NCBI RefSeq assembly: GCF_034314085.1
Contig: NZ_JAVIWI010000001.1
Coordinates: 1,550,001-1,614,000 of the forward strand
Reading direction: 5' to 3'
Length of the DNA: 64,000 bases
From: Undibacterium sp. 5I1
GTDB lineage: Bacteria; Pseudomonadota; Gammaproteobacteria; Burkholderiales; Burkholderiaceae_D
Below the pieces are notes generated by a model. The model saw only the letters and a list, made by a program, of their open reading frames with translations. It did no database searches and was not told the DNA's origin. This document shows positions 9,195-18,301 of this stretch, piece by piece (the stretch's first letter is position 1; each line of letters begins with the position of its first letter). A program made the translations under genes and the position numbers.

Positions 9195-9679
9195 ACCTCT
9201 CCAGCGCAAAACTACTCCAATTAAATCAATGCCTTGAAGATGAAGTCGTAGAAATGACATCATTATCTGAGTTGTTGAAATTGGAACAAGCTGCGCTAGT
9301 TGAAGCACGTGTGAATGATCTAATTGATCTGACTAAAAACAAGAGTCTCATAATAGCAAAAGTGTCAGAATTAGAAAAATTGCGCGCATCAAGCTTAAAA
9401 GAATTAGGATTCACTTCAGATAATTCCGGCATGCAGGCATTACTAGAAAAAGCTCCGGCAGAAGTAGAAACATCGAATTACTGGAAAACACTTTTAACAA
9501 TTTCTGAGCAAGCGCAAGAAAATAACCGCACAAATGGCATTTTAATTAACCGCCAATTCACTCGCAACCAAAACGCATTAAATATACTGCAACAAAATAA
9601 TCCCGCTGGATCAATGTACGGACCTAATGGTCAGTCCACTGTCAAAAATATGACGGGTCGTGGTGTCGTTGCAGGTTAA
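9191..9679 (+). CDS. flgN: FlgN, flagellar hook-filament junction chaperone
   Basis: A 162-residue, mostly helical protein beginning MNLSSAKLLQLNQCLEDEVV. Its heptad-like leucines and the segment LLKLEQAALVEARVNDLIDL are typical of FlgN. Its ATG overlaps the flgM stop codon. FlgN is the cytosolic export chaperone for FlgK and FlgL and in enterics also affects FlgM translation. The assignment rests on family resemblance and on its position directly after flgM. Confidence 0.92.
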   Translation: MNLSSAKLLQLNQCLEDEVVEMTSLSELLKLEQAALVEARVNDLIDLTKNKSLIIAKVSELEKLRASSLKELGFTSDNSGMQALLEKAPAEVETSNYWKTLLTISEQAQENNRTNGILINRQFTRNQNALNILQQNNPAGSMYGPNGQSTVKNMTGRGVVAG

Positions 9680-9784
9680 TTGAACCCAACGACAGTTACT
9701 GCGTCAACTCTGGTTTGTCTGCGAAAGTCACAATTAGATAACAATTTTTGATAGCTATATATTGTTTTACAAACTAGGTAGCTT

Positions 9785-9874
9785 GATATACTCCCCTACC
9801 ATACCCTCCAAATATATCTTATCGCCTAATAATTATTTGTACGACTAGACTATACTCATAGTGAGTATAGTCTA
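9785..9874 (-). repeat. 85-bp dispersed palindromic element, copy 2 (diverged)
   Basis: Begins GATATACTCCCC at 9785 and ends in the GTGAGTATAG region near 9870, giving the same length and the same terminal sequence as the other copies. The middle has lost the GTCCAG hairpin, so this copy is diverged. Its distal end has become a perfect 13-bp hairpin (see 9846-9874). It occupies the convergent gap between flgN and motD, 105 bp after flgN. Confidence 0.7.
9846..9874. terminator. Perfect 13-bp hairpin between convergent flgN and motD
   Basis: TAGACTATACTCA, a 3-base loop TAG, then TGAGTATAGTCTA forms an uninterrupted 13-bp stem. It sits between the 3' ends of flgN (+) and motD (-), so it could stop transcription or protect 3' ends from either side. 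There is no T-run after it on either strand, so a classical intrinsic terminator is not proven. It coincides with the distal end of repeat copy 2. Confidence 0.5.
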
Positions 9875-10019
9875 ATCGAGAATGAGTATTTGATCCAGTA
9901 TTTCACGTTACCTAGCAAAAAAGTAAAATATAACGAGCACGTAGCTGTATTTTTGTGCAAGGCTGATAACTAGTATTGCACTTATACTTGCACTAACACA
10001 TTACACGCAGATTACAAGC

Positions 10020-10805
10020 TCAGTTAGTTCTTTTATCGGCAGAGGTAACCGGAACATCAATACCCGATTCCGGCAAAATAGCCAAGATAGTGACAGTGAC
10101 GCGTCGATTCCTCGCTCTGCCGTCTATAGTGTCATTTGATCCAACTGGCATTTTTGGTCCCTGACCAACTGCAGTCATTCGATTCTCATCGACCCCATTT
10201 TCTGTGAACAATCGAACTACGGTGCTTGCACGTACAGCAGATAATTCCCAGTTCGAGGGAAAATTAGTATTTTTGATAGGAAGATTATCGGTATATCCCT
10301 CGACCTGAATTGCGTGACTATCTAACTTCAATACAGAAGCGATCGCCGTTAATGCCTGGTTTGAATCATCATTGAGCTTCGCTTCACCAGGGGCAAAAAG
10401 CACGCTAGCATTAATTTCTATCGTTACGCCGCGACTAGTCTGAGTTACGCGTACTTTCCCCTCTCTGACCAACGGTTCCAGCACGGCCAAAATATCGCGT
10501 GCAATGCCAGTCATTTGCTCACGTTCTTTGCGTAATGGTTCCGCATTTTTGGGTCTGATGATGGGAAGAGGATCTAGCTTAATCGTCGGTTCAACGTCGA
10601 TATCCCGTTTTACTGATTGCACCAAAACTGCTTTACCGAATGCCCCCGTAAGAGAATTAGACAACACCCGATATTTGCCTTCGTTGACCGATGATATCGC
10701 GTACATCACTACAAAAAAAGCAAATAATAAGGTGATGAAATCGGCGTAAGAAACTAACCATCTGTCATGGTTATCATGTTCTTCCTGGTATTTCTTTCTC
10801 TTCAT
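10020..10805 (-). CDS. motD: MotD-type flagellar stator protein (MotB family)
   Basis: A MotB-family protein of about 261 residues when started at the ATG at 10805 (MKRKKYQEEHDNHDRWLVSY). The reading frame opens 6 bases earlier at a TTG. One transmembrane helix (about residues 18-40) carries the proton-binding aspartate at residue 22 (YADF). An OmpA-like peptidoglycan-binding domain follows, with GYTDNLPIKNTNFPSNWELS. It follows motC directly, and both follow fliA, as in Pseudomonas-type motCD. Together they form a second stator beside motA/motB at 28.6-31.8 kb. The name motD reflects position and pairing. Confidence 0.9.
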   Translation of the reverse strand: MKRKKYQEEHDNHDRWLVSYADFITLLFAFFVVMYAISSVNEGKYRVLSNSLTGAFGKAVLVQSVKRDIDVEPTIKLDPLPIIRPKNAEPLRKEREQMTGIARDILAVLEPLVREGKVRVTQTSRGVTIEINASVLFAPGEAKLNDDSNQALTAIASVLKLDSHAIQVEGYTDNLPIKNTNFPSNWELSAVRASTVVRLFTENGVDENRMTAVGQGPKMPVGSNDTIDGRARNRRVTVTILAILPESGIDVPVTSADKRTN

Positions 10806-10812
10806 GACCAAT

Positions 10813-11553
10813 TTAATTTTTATGGTTTGCCAGGCGCTCTTCGATTACACGAGGGCTATCACCAAGAGCAATGCTATAAAAAATATCTGATAACATCTCG
10901 CGCCGGACAACTTCCCGGTGAATAATTTCTTTGAGCTTATTACTAATGGGTAGAAAAAGTAGGTTTGCTAATCCAACACCGTAAATAGTCGCGACAAAAG
11001 CGACTGCAATACCACTACCGAGTTTGCTTGGGTCTGTCAGATTCTCCATAACATGGATTAAGCCGAGTACCGCCCCCAAGATTCCTATCGTCGGCGAGTA
11101 GCCTCCCGCGGCTTCCCAAATTTTTATTGCTTGTCTTTGCTCCATCTCGTACAAAGAAATATCGACGTCAAGAATGTCTTTTAAGCGGGATGGATCAACA
11201 CCGTCAATCACCAGGCGTAAGCCTTTGCTAATAAATTGATCTTTACTAGAATCCATGTAGCGCTCAAGACTGAGGAAACCCTCACGACGTGCGACAACAC
11301 TCCAGATCAAGGCTTCTTGTATAGTTTTTTTACTTGTATCTATTGGCATGGAGATGATCCACCGTAGCATTTTTATGCCACGGATAAACGTGGGCATCCG
11401 GCTTTGCAACAAAACAGCGCCAATCGTGCCGACGACAACGATAACAAACGCAGCAGGCTGCACTAAGGAGGATAAGCGTCCACCCTCAATCAGCTGGCCT
11501 GAAAAGATGCCGACAACTACTAAGATAAATCCAATTAGGCTAGCCCAGTCCAC
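10813..11553 (-). CDS. motC: MotC-type flagellar stator protein (MotA family)
   Basis: A 246-residue MotA-family protein with four predicted membrane helices (two near the N-terminus, two around residues 150-205). It carries the conserved stretch GGYSPTIGILGAVLGLIHVM. Translation starts at a GTG (11553), with GGGAGAAAGC just upstream inside the end of fliA, so motC overlaps fliA by 19 bp and is probably coupled to it. MotC/MotD form a proton-driven torque generator. The neighbour motD completes the pair. Confidence 0.92.
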   Translation of the reverse strand: MDWASLIGFILVVVGIFSGQLIEGGRLSSLVQPAAFVIVVVGTIGAVLLQSRMPTFIRGIKMLRWIISMPIDTSKKTIQEALIWSVVARREGFLSLERYMDSSKDQFISKGLRLVIDGVDPSRLKDILDVDISLYEMEQRQAIKIWEAAGGYSPTIGILGAVLGLIHVMENLTDPSKLGSGIAVAFVATIYGVGLANLLFLPISNKLKEIIHREVVRREMLSDIFYSIALGDSPRVIEERLANHKN

Positions 11554-12266
11554 GCTTTCTCCCTTAACGAAGCCCTGAGTCGGGCTACTGCCTGGCTATG
11601 AAGTTGCGATATCCGGGATTCGGATACGCCCATGACGGCGCCTATCTCTTTTAAATTGAGCTCTTGTTCGTAATACAAACCCATGAGTAGCTTTTCTCGC
11701 TCGGGCAAACTATCAATCGCGAAGATCACAGCATCACGAAAATCGCCATGCAAAAGATCTTCTAAAGGATCGCCTGAACGATCGTTACAGTAATGATCGA
11801 GGAAATGCTCTTTGGTATCTGCATCATGAAAATCTTCGTAATACACGAGTTGATGTCCGCCACTCTCACCCAGCAAATCCTGGTATTCGGCCAGACTCAA
11901 TTTCAGCAACTTAGCAACTTCCGTTTCTAGCGGTGGACGTCCTAATTTTTGCTGCAATGCGTTCATTGCGTTTTCAATTTTGCGCATGTTTTGGCGCACA
12001 CCACGCGGCAGCCAATCACTGCTGCGCAATTCATCCAGCATTGCACCGCGTATGCGTTGCACTGCATAGGTTTCAAATTGTGCGCCGTGATTGTCTTCAT
12101 AACGGTTAACGGCATCTAGCAGACCTATCATACCGGCCTGCACTAAGTCATCAACTTCGACGCTGGGGGGCAATCTCGCTTTTAATTGATAAGCGAGTCG
12201 CTTCACTAGTGGAGCATGCTCCGTAAGTAGGGAATTTTTATCTGATTTTCCGCTAGCGGTGTACAT
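11535..12266 (-). CDS. fliA: FliA, flagellar sigma factor 28
   Basis: A sigma-70 family protein of 243 residues from the ATG at 12266 (MYTASGKSDKNSLL). A TTG two codons earlier directly follows the flhG stop codon. Region 2 is visible as DLVQAGMIGLLDAVNRYED and QRIRGAMLDELR. Region 4 is visible as LNLKEIGAVMGVSESRISQL. FliA directs late flagellar promoters such as the one found here at 8812 before flgM. It is the fifth gene of the flhBAFG-fliA block and leads into motCD. FlgM, its inhibitor, is 2.3 kb away. Confidence 0.97.
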   Translation of the reverse strand: MYTASGKSDKNSLLTEHAPLVKRLAYQLKARLPPSVEVDDLVQAGMIGLLDAVNRYEDNHGAQFETYAVQRIRGAMLDELRSSDWLPRGVRQNMRKIENAMNALQQKLGRPPLETEVAKLLKLSLAEYQDLLGESGGHQLVYYEDFHDADTKEHFLDHYCNDRSGDPLEDLLHGDFRDAVIFAIDSLPEREKLLMGLYYEQELNLKEIGAVMGVSESRISQLHSQAVARLRASLREKAWTGLA

Positions 12267-12272
12267 AATCAA

Positions 12273-13127
12273 TCAAATTCCGAGACGAATACCTAACTCT
12301 GGCAATCCATGTAAACCTAATGTTGAGCGGGCTGTTGATCTTGCGGTCAAGGCAAGCCGCTCAGCTAATTGAGAAAACGCAATAGAGGCACCCGCCAATG
12401 GGAATGCATCAATCACCGAACGACCTAAATGCGCTGCTTTTTTCATGTGATCGTCCTCTGGCACGTAGCCAACAAAATGCAAAGGTACTGCTAAATATCG
12501 ACTAGCTGCTTGTGCCATATTGGTATAAACCAATCGTGCTTCCGGTTCTGTTACACCCGATACTAAAATACCATAAGAACGACGGCCTACGCGGTTATTG
12601 ACACGTTTAATCAAACCATAAGCATCTTTAATCGTGGCCGCATTGGCAGATACTTGTATTACGACTTCGCTCTCTTCAAATGAAGCTAGCGGGAACGCAT
12701 CATCGCCATCAATTTCGCTGTCCACAATGACTAAGTCCGCACTGTTTGCAGCAACATCAAAAACACGGGATAAACGCTTAGTATTTTCGGCCGGCAGTCG
12801 CGCCAATGCAGTCGCATATTTTGAGAGCATCGTCACAGATAAGCCTGCTGATACAATTTTTACTGCCTCTTGCATTGTACGCCGTTGTCTTGCAACGTCC
12901 AACAAGGTCTGCTCGGTATTTGCATTGAGCCACGCGCCAATACTATTGGCCGAAGATCTGGCGTCAACCATCAAGACTTGCTGCCCTTTTCTCGCAAGAG
13001 AAGCACCTAAATTAATAAGCATGCCACTTTTTTCTTCGTCACGCAAAGCGGATAAAAACGTGAGCACACGAGGTCTTGGCGCCTCTAACATCCGGCGCAA
13101 GCCTTCTGCCTGATCAAAACTAGCCAA
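12273..13127 (-). CDS. flhG: FlhG-like MinD-family protein without canonical Walker A
   Basis: A 284-residue protein opening with FDQAEGLRRML, the short N-terminal motif by which FlhG stimulates the FlhF GTPase. The rest resembles the MinD/ParA fold (VLMVDARSSANSIGAWLNAN and ADLVIVDSEIDGDDAFPLAS). The expected P-loop (KGGVGKT) is not present: the matching position reads LSALRDEEKSGMLINLGASL. Either this lineage has a degenerate ATPase or binding works differently. The gene lies between flhF (overlap of 8 bp) and fliA. FlhG homologues control flagellar number and placement. Confidence 0.85.
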   Translation of the reverse strand: MASFDQAEGLRRMLEAPRPRVLTFLSALRDEEKSGMLINLGASLARKGQQVLMVDARSSANSIGAWLNANTEQTLLDVARQRRTMQEAVKIVSAGLSVTMLSKYATALARLPAENTKRLSRVFDVAANSADLVIVDSEIDGDDAFPLASFEESEVVIQVSANAATIKDAYGLIKRVNNRVGRRSYGILVSGVTEPEARLVYTNMAQAASRYLAVPLHFVGYVPEDDHMKKAAHLGRSVIDAFPLAGASIAFSQLAERLALTARSTARSTLGLHGLPELGIRLGI

Positions 13128-14397
13128 AAGACACCTCCCTCAAACCATTATTGGTATTCGCGGCGGAGGCGATAGCCGCATTTGCCATCACCATCGGTAG
13201 CTCTTCATCTTGCAATCGATAGGCAGATGTCTCTCGTTTTAATTTGAATGCGCGATCAACCAGGTACTGCTTGTTTGCGATGTGCAAATCCTCAGGCACA
13301 CGCTGGCCACTGGCGAGATAATAGATATGAAGCTTTTGACGAATTGCGATATCTAACACGCCGCCGATAGTCGCGGCCTCATCAAGCTTGGTCAAAATAC
13401 ATCCCGCCAACCCGCTACCCTGATAAGCCCGAACGACCTCACTGAGTGTCTCGCCTGTAGAGGTCGCGTTTAAACACAATAAGCGTTTCACATTGGCATC
13501 TGCACCAGACAACATAGCAACCTGCTCCGTCACCATTTTGTCGCGTTGGCTGACGCCGACCGTATCGATTAATACGGTATGTTTATTTTTTAGTTCAGAC
13601 AAAGCAATTCGTAAATCAGATTCATCTTTGACCGAGTGCACCATCACGCCTAATATTTTGCCGTAAATACGCAATTGTTCGTAGCCACCAATACGATAAC
13701 CATCCGTCGTAATCAATGCCAGTTTGGCAGGGCCATGGCGCATCACGCAGCGGGCAGCGAGTTTTGCTGTGGTGGTGGTTTTGCCTACGCCTGTAGGGCC
13801 AACCAAAGCATAAACGCCGCCTTTTTCTAAGATTTCGCTCTCATTATTGATGGTAGATAAATTGCGATTTAAGACCGCTTTAATCCAATCCATGCTGCTA
13901 GCGACAGTTTCTGAATCTGGCATTTTATCGACGAGATAACGGGACAAGCTTGCACTGAAACCCGTTGCCAGCATCTCCCGCATTACTTCTGTTTTTTGAG
14001 GTTGACGCTTTTGGGTATTCGTCCAGGATATCTCCGCCAGCTGCGCTTCCAGCATACTGCGCATAGACCGGATTTCAGTCATCACGTCGGCTAATTCACC
14101 GCCACTGACTAAGTTATCTAAGGCGTGTGGCTGAGATTTTGAGAACAGAGGCGATTCGCTGGCTTGCCGTCCCTGTTCAGCCTGCTGTAACCGTGGTGGA
14201 AATTTCGCAATCTCTGGGATCGTACGCGAATCCGATGATGTCGCAATTGAACTCATCGTCTCATCTGTCATCGCCAGTATTTCCACTTTTCCATCGACAT
14301 TACGGTTAGAGAGAATGACCGCATCCGAACCGAGTGCATCCTTCACCATACGAATTGCCTCGCGCGATGTATTCGCTGAAAATTTCTTCACGTTCAT
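13120..14397 (-). CDS. flhF: FlhF, SRP-type GTPase for flagellar placement
   Basis: A 425-residue protein with a short N-terminal region (MNVKKFSANTSREAIRMVKD) followed by a linker. The SRP-like NG GTPase comes next: P-loop GPTGVGKTTTT at about residues 200-210, G3 DTVGVSQRD and G4 TKLDEA. FlhF marks the pole or site of flagellar assembly at the inner membrane and is regulated by FlhG. It overlaps flhA by ATGA and flhG by 8 bp. Length and motifs are normal. Confidence 0.96.
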   Translation of the reverse strand: MNVKKFSANTSREAIRMVKDALGSDAVILSNRNVDGKVEILAMTDETMSSIATSSDSRTIPEIAKFPPRLQQAEQGRQASESPLFSKSQPHALDNLVSGGELADVMTEIRSMRSMLEAQLAEISWTNTQKRQPQKTEVMREMLATGFSASLSRYLVDKMPDSETVASSMDWIKAVLNRNLSTINNESEILEKGGVYALVGPTGVGKTTTTAKLAARCVMRHGPAKLALITTDGYRIGGYEQLRIYGKILGVMVHSVKDESDLRIALSELKNKHTVLIDTVGVSQRDKMVTEQVAMLSGADANVKRLLCLNATSTGETLSEVVRAYQGSGLAGCILTKLDEAATIGGVLDIAIRQKLHIYYLASGQRVPEDLHIANKQYLVDRAFKLKRETSAYRLQDEELPMVMANAAIASAANTNNGLREVSFG

Positions 14398-16478
14398 AAT
14401 TGCCCTCCAACCAGGCCGGTAACTCTAATTGTTTTTGTTTCTGGTAATTCTGCTTGCGATAACACTTTTAACTGAGGCAAAGTGCGTCTCAAGAAACGCG
14501 ACAACAGCGCTCTTAAAGGACCGGGTACTAAGAGAACCGGCGCTAAACCCATCTGCTCTTGATGCTTGGCTGCGGCCTCTGTCTGTGTTGCCAAGGTATC
14601 GGCCAATCCTGGCTCAATACCAGCACCATCAGAGCCACTCGTTTGCAATGCTTGCATCAGCAAACGTTCTAACCGGTTATCTAATGTCATGACAGTCAAC
14701 TCATTGGTGGACGGGAATATCTGCTGCACAATTGCACGACCTAATGCAATACGAACGTAAGTCGTTAGCTCGTTCGCGTCTTGGGTATGCATGCCATGCT
14801 CTGACAAGGTTTCGATAATGGTGCGCATATCGCGGATGTGCACACCCTCGATCAAGAGGTTTTGTAATACCTTCTGCAAAATAGAGAGTGGCAATAGTTT
14901 GGGCACCAATTCCTCGACTAACTTTGGCGTATCTTTTGCAAGGTGATCCATCAATTGCTGAACTTCATGACGACCTAACAATTCAGCCGCATGCGATGTA
15001 ATTAAATGGTTGAGATGAGTAGCAATGACAGTACCGGCATCCACTACGGTATAACCCATCGTCTGGGCTTGCTCGCGCATGGCAGCGTCAATCCAGGTTG
15101 CAGGCAATCCGAACGCTGGATCTGTAGTAATCGGACCCGGCAAGGTACCAGATACCATGCCAGGATTAATCGCCAGATACTGACCAGTAATTGCCTCACC
15201 AACGCCAACCTCAACACCTTTGAGCGTGATCCTATAAGCAGACGGTTTCAATTCTAAGTTGTCTCTGATATGCACAGGAGGCGACAAGAACCCCACCTCT
15301 TGCGCAAACTTCTTGCGGATACCTTTAATGCGTCTAAGCAGCTCCCCGCCCTGCCCTTTATCAACTAAAGGAATGAGGCGATAACCAACTTCTAAACCTA
15401 AAGTATCTACTGGCAGGATGTCTTGCCATGTTGCTTCTTCCATTTCAGATGGCGCAACTGGCGCTACAACTTGCTCTTCAGGCTTTGCGACGACATCCGA
15501 TTTTTTGGTTAATAAATAACCGCCACCGATCAAAAGTAAGGCTAACAATAAAAAAGCCACATGTGGCATACCTGGAATCAGACCCATTCCACCAACGATA
15601 CCACCTGTAATAAACAGCACCTGTGGTTTAGCGAATAATTGGCCTATCAGTTGACCGCCAATATCCTGATCACTGGCAACCCGAGATACGACGATACCTG
15701 CTGCTGTTGAAATAATCAGTGATGGGATCTGCGCAACCAAACCATCACCGATCGCCAGCAAAGTATAGTTTTTTAGCGCCGTTGCAAAATCCAGATCATG
15801 CTGCACCATACCTACAATTAAGCCACCGACAATATTGATGATAGTGACCATAATGCCTGCCACGGCATCGCCACGCACATACTTACTAGCACCGTCCATC
15901 GCGCCATAAAACTCAGCTTCTTGCGCGACTTCGGTACGGCGACGACGTGCTTCTTGTTCTACAATCAGACCTGCATTTAAATCTGCATCAATCGCCATTT
16001 GCTTACCAGGCATCGCATCCAATGCAAATCTGGCACCGACCTCCGCAATACGGCCAGCACCTTTGGTAACGACAGTAAAGTTAATAATCGTCAAAATAAC
16101 GAATACCACAATACCAACTGTATAGTTACCGCCAATCAGAAAATGACCAAAGGCCTCAATCACTTTACCGGCAGCATCTGGACCAGTATGCCCCTCGGTC
16201 AACACTACCCGGGTTGATGCCACGTTGAGTGACAAGCGCAACATCGTGCTTACCAATAACACGGTTGGAAACACCATAAAATCTAGTGGCTTGATGGTGT
16301 ATAAGCTGGTCAGCAAAACAATGATTGCCAAGGCAATATTGAAGCTAAAAAAGACATCGAGCACAAAGGCGGGCAGCGGCAATATCATCATCGACAACAT
16401 CATGATGATGAGTATCGGTGCAGCAATGGCCTTATTGCTAAATATGCTCATCCAAGCGGGTAATTTAAAACCATTCAT
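14394..16478 (-). CDS. flhA: FlhA, flagellar export gate protein
   Basis: A 694-residue protein with about eight membrane helices in the first 330 residues. It has the conserved cytoplasmic loop EVGARFALDAMPGKQMAIDA (FHIPEP family signature region). A large C-terminal cytosolic domain follows that docks substrates and chaperones. FlhA with FlhB and FliPQR forms the flagellar type III export gate. It overlaps flhB and flhF by ATGA junctions, so the block is tightly coupled. FlhA and FlhB are the only export-gate genes inside the window. Confidence 0.98.
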   Translation of the reverse strand: MNGFKLPAWMSIFSNKAIAAPILIIMMLSMMILPLPAFVLDVFFSFNIALAIIVLLTSLYTIKPLDFMVFPTVLLVSTMLRLSLNVASTRVVLTEGHTGPDAAGKVIEAFGHFLIGGNYTVGIVVFVILTIINFTVVTKGAGRIAEVGARFALDAMPGKQMAIDADLNAGLIVEQEARRRRTEVAQEAEFYGAMDGASKYVRGDAVAGIMVTIINIVGGLIVGMVQHDLDFATALKNYTLLAIGDGLVAQIPSLIISTAAGIVVSRVASDQDIGGQLIGQLFAKPQVLFITGGIVGGMGLIPGMPHVAFLLLALLLIGGGYLLTKKSDVVAKPEEQVVAPVAPSEMEEATWQDILPVDTLGLEVGYRLIPLVDKGQGGELLRRIKGIRKKFAQEVGFLSPPVHIRDNLELKPSAYRITLKGVEVGVGEAITGQYLAINPGMVSGTLPGPITTDPAFGLPATWIDAAMREQAQTMGYTVVDAGTVIATHLNHLITSHAAELLGRHEVQQLMDHLAKDTPKLVEELVPKLLPLSILQKVLQNLLIEGVHIRDMRTIIETLSEHGMHTQDANELTTYVRIALGRAIVQQIFPSTNELTVMTLDNRLERLLMQALQTSGSDGAGIEPGLADTLATQTEAAAKHQEQMGLAPVLLVPGPLRALLSRFLRRTLPQLKVLSQAELPETKTIRVTGLVGGQL

Positions 16479-17644
16479 GGATTAGCTCCGACGGTATTGG
16501 CTGGTTGAGGAGCGTTATTTGGATCAAGTTCGGCAGGAACTGCCAGATCGAAAGGCGCAGACGGCCTGAGGCCACCATGCTGACGGAATGTTTTTAACTG
16601 GAAGACGTAAGCCAACACTTCTGCAACGGCGGCGTAAAGTGTTTCTGGGATTTCGTCGCCTAACTCTGTGTGCTTGAACAAAGCACGTGCTAACGGTGGT
16701 GCCTCCAGCAAAGGAATATTGTTCTCAGCGGCCAATTCACGAATTTTTGCAGCGACGGCGTCAGCGCCTTTGGCGACCACTCTTGGCGCACCGTTGCTAC
16801 CATCTTTATATTTTAAAGCGACTGCATAATGCGTTGGGTTGGTGACCACGACATCCGCTGTCGGCACTTCTGACATCATCCGGCGACGTGCCATTTCACG
16901 CTGTTGCGCGCGGATTTTGGCTTTAATCTGGGGATTACCATTGGCTTCTTTTGATTCTTGTATAACCTCTTGATGTGTCATTTTGAGCTTTTTGGCATAA
17001 CTCCACATTTGGTATGGAACATCAATTCCGGCAATCAATACCAAGGCACCGACGATCGATAAAAAACAGATCGCAAGCATGGTTGCCATGTGCGCGCTGC
17101 CAGCGGCCAAAGGCTCGGAAGCAAGGCCGAAGATGGCATCTTTTTGATTCATTACGACGATCCAAGCAACCGTTCCAACAATCAGCGCTTTGAGAATTGC
17201 CTTAACTAACTCCACACCGGCCTTGGACGAAATCATATTCGTCAGACCAGACAAAGGATTCATACGACTAAAATTAGGTTGCAAGGCTTTAGCACTAAAA
17301 AGCCAGCCACCGATTAGTAACGGAGATCCAATCGCAACCAGCATCAACAAACCACCTAGCGGAGCAAAAGCAAGCAACACATCCATCAAGATCATGCCGA
17401 TGTGAGAAAACAACATATCGTGATCAAACGCCAAAGTTCGCTCCATCGATAATCCATCGATGAGCATATGATTCAACTGTCTGATTAAAGAACCGCCGGA
17501 CATCCACAAGCCAGCGCCCGCAGCAAGCAAGATCGTGCAAGTAGACAACTCTCTTGAGCGCGGGACATCACCCTCCTCACGCGCCTGCTCTAAGCGCTTG
17601 GGCGACGCCGGTTCGGTTCTTTCGAGATCGCTATCTTCGGCCAT
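16475..17644 (-). CDS. flhB: FlhB, flagellar export specificity switch
   Basis: Started at the ATG at 17644 (MAEDSDLERTEPASPKRLEQ, preceded by GGGAG 8 bases upstream) the protein is 389 residues. The longer frame to 17704 adds an unrelated leader. It has four membrane helices followed by the cytosolic domain with the self-cleavage site NPTH (VVTNPTHYAVALKYKDG, near residues 265-285). FlhB autocleavage switches export from hook to filament substrates. A Pro/Ala/Asn-rich C-terminal tail is present. The gene starts the flhBAFG block after a 701-bp upstream gap. Confidence 0.97.
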   Translation of the reverse strand: MAEDSDLERTEPASPKRLEQAREEGDVPRSRELSTCTILLAAGAGLWMSGGSLIRQLNHMLIDGLSMERTLAFDHDMLFSHIGMILMDVLLAFAPLGGLLMLVAIGSPLLIGGWLFSAKALQPNFSRMNPLSGLTNMISSKAGVELVKAILKALIVGTVAWIVVMNQKDAIFGLASEPLAAGSAHMATMLAICFLSIVGALVLIAGIDVPYQMWSYAKKLKMTHQEVIQESKEANGNPQIKAKIRAQQREMARRRMMSEVPTADVVVTNPTHYAVALKYKDGSNGAPRVVAKGADAVAAKIRELAAENNIPLLEAPPLARALFKHTELGDEIPETLYAAVAEVLAYVFQLKTFRQHGGLRPSAPFDLAVPAELDPNNAPQPANTVGANP

Positions 17645-18000
17645 TACCGACTCCCATCTATTTCTAAGAAGCAAGCAAAACGCTGCTATTACACATTTAT
17701 ACAAGTGTGATTATTGGCGATGTTGCATTCTGTAGATGCGCCGAACAAGTGACGATTTACCCCCTATTTCAGTAAACCAAAAAAAACGGAGCGAGTGAGA
17801 TGTGACGTAAACTTAGATTTTCAGAAAAGACAGCTTTTTTAAAAGCGACGAAGCACTCTTGATCTGCACGCGCAATAGCGATGGCGTGATTAGAACAAGC
17901 AATATTGAAGAGCGGAATCAGAGATAGAACGATGGCTTTTATCTATCGTTCAAATAGTTGAATTAAACGCGAATGCATTAAAGAGGAATTAGAGAAAGAA

Positions 18001-18085
18001 AATATACTCTCCACGGGTATATTTTATTGTCCAGGTAATCACTGGACAATAGAGCATATTTATCAGAAATGGTGGGGAGTATATT
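18001..18085 (+). repeat. 85-bp dispersed palindromic element, copy 3 (best preserved)
   Basis: Reference copy. Left end AATATACTCTCC can fold on the following GGTATATT. An internal 9-bp hairpin ATTGTCCAG (18026-18034) / CTGGACAAT (18042-18050) comes next. An AT-rich arm follows, and the right end GGGGAGTATATT (18074-18085) is complementary to the left end with one mismatch. It lies between the stop codon of the HDOD gene and flhB. Confidence 0.9.
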
Positions 18086-18271
18086 AAATTTAGACTTTCT
18101 ATTAGACCGCTACCACTTCTTTGCAACCCAGATAGCGTACGGCGCCCAGGGGATTAACGCCATCACGGTTTAAGTACAAACGCTACACCTACAATTGCAC
18201 CTTTGGCGAACTGCCTTGCGTTGTTCTACTGGAAAATTTTGATTTAAAAAAAGAAGTGTTACAGCTTGCGC

Positions 18272-18301
18272 GAGATGAGGAAAAACATGGCTCCTCATCT
18301 C
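18272..18301. terminator. 9-bp hairpin downstream of the HDOD gene
   Basis: GAGATGAGG, a 12-base loop and CCTCATCTC form a perfect 9-bp stem about 45 bp after the stop codon of the minus-strand HDOD gene. No T-run follows on the minus strand, so it may be a 3'-end stabilising structure rather than an intrinsic terminator. Confidence 0.35.
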
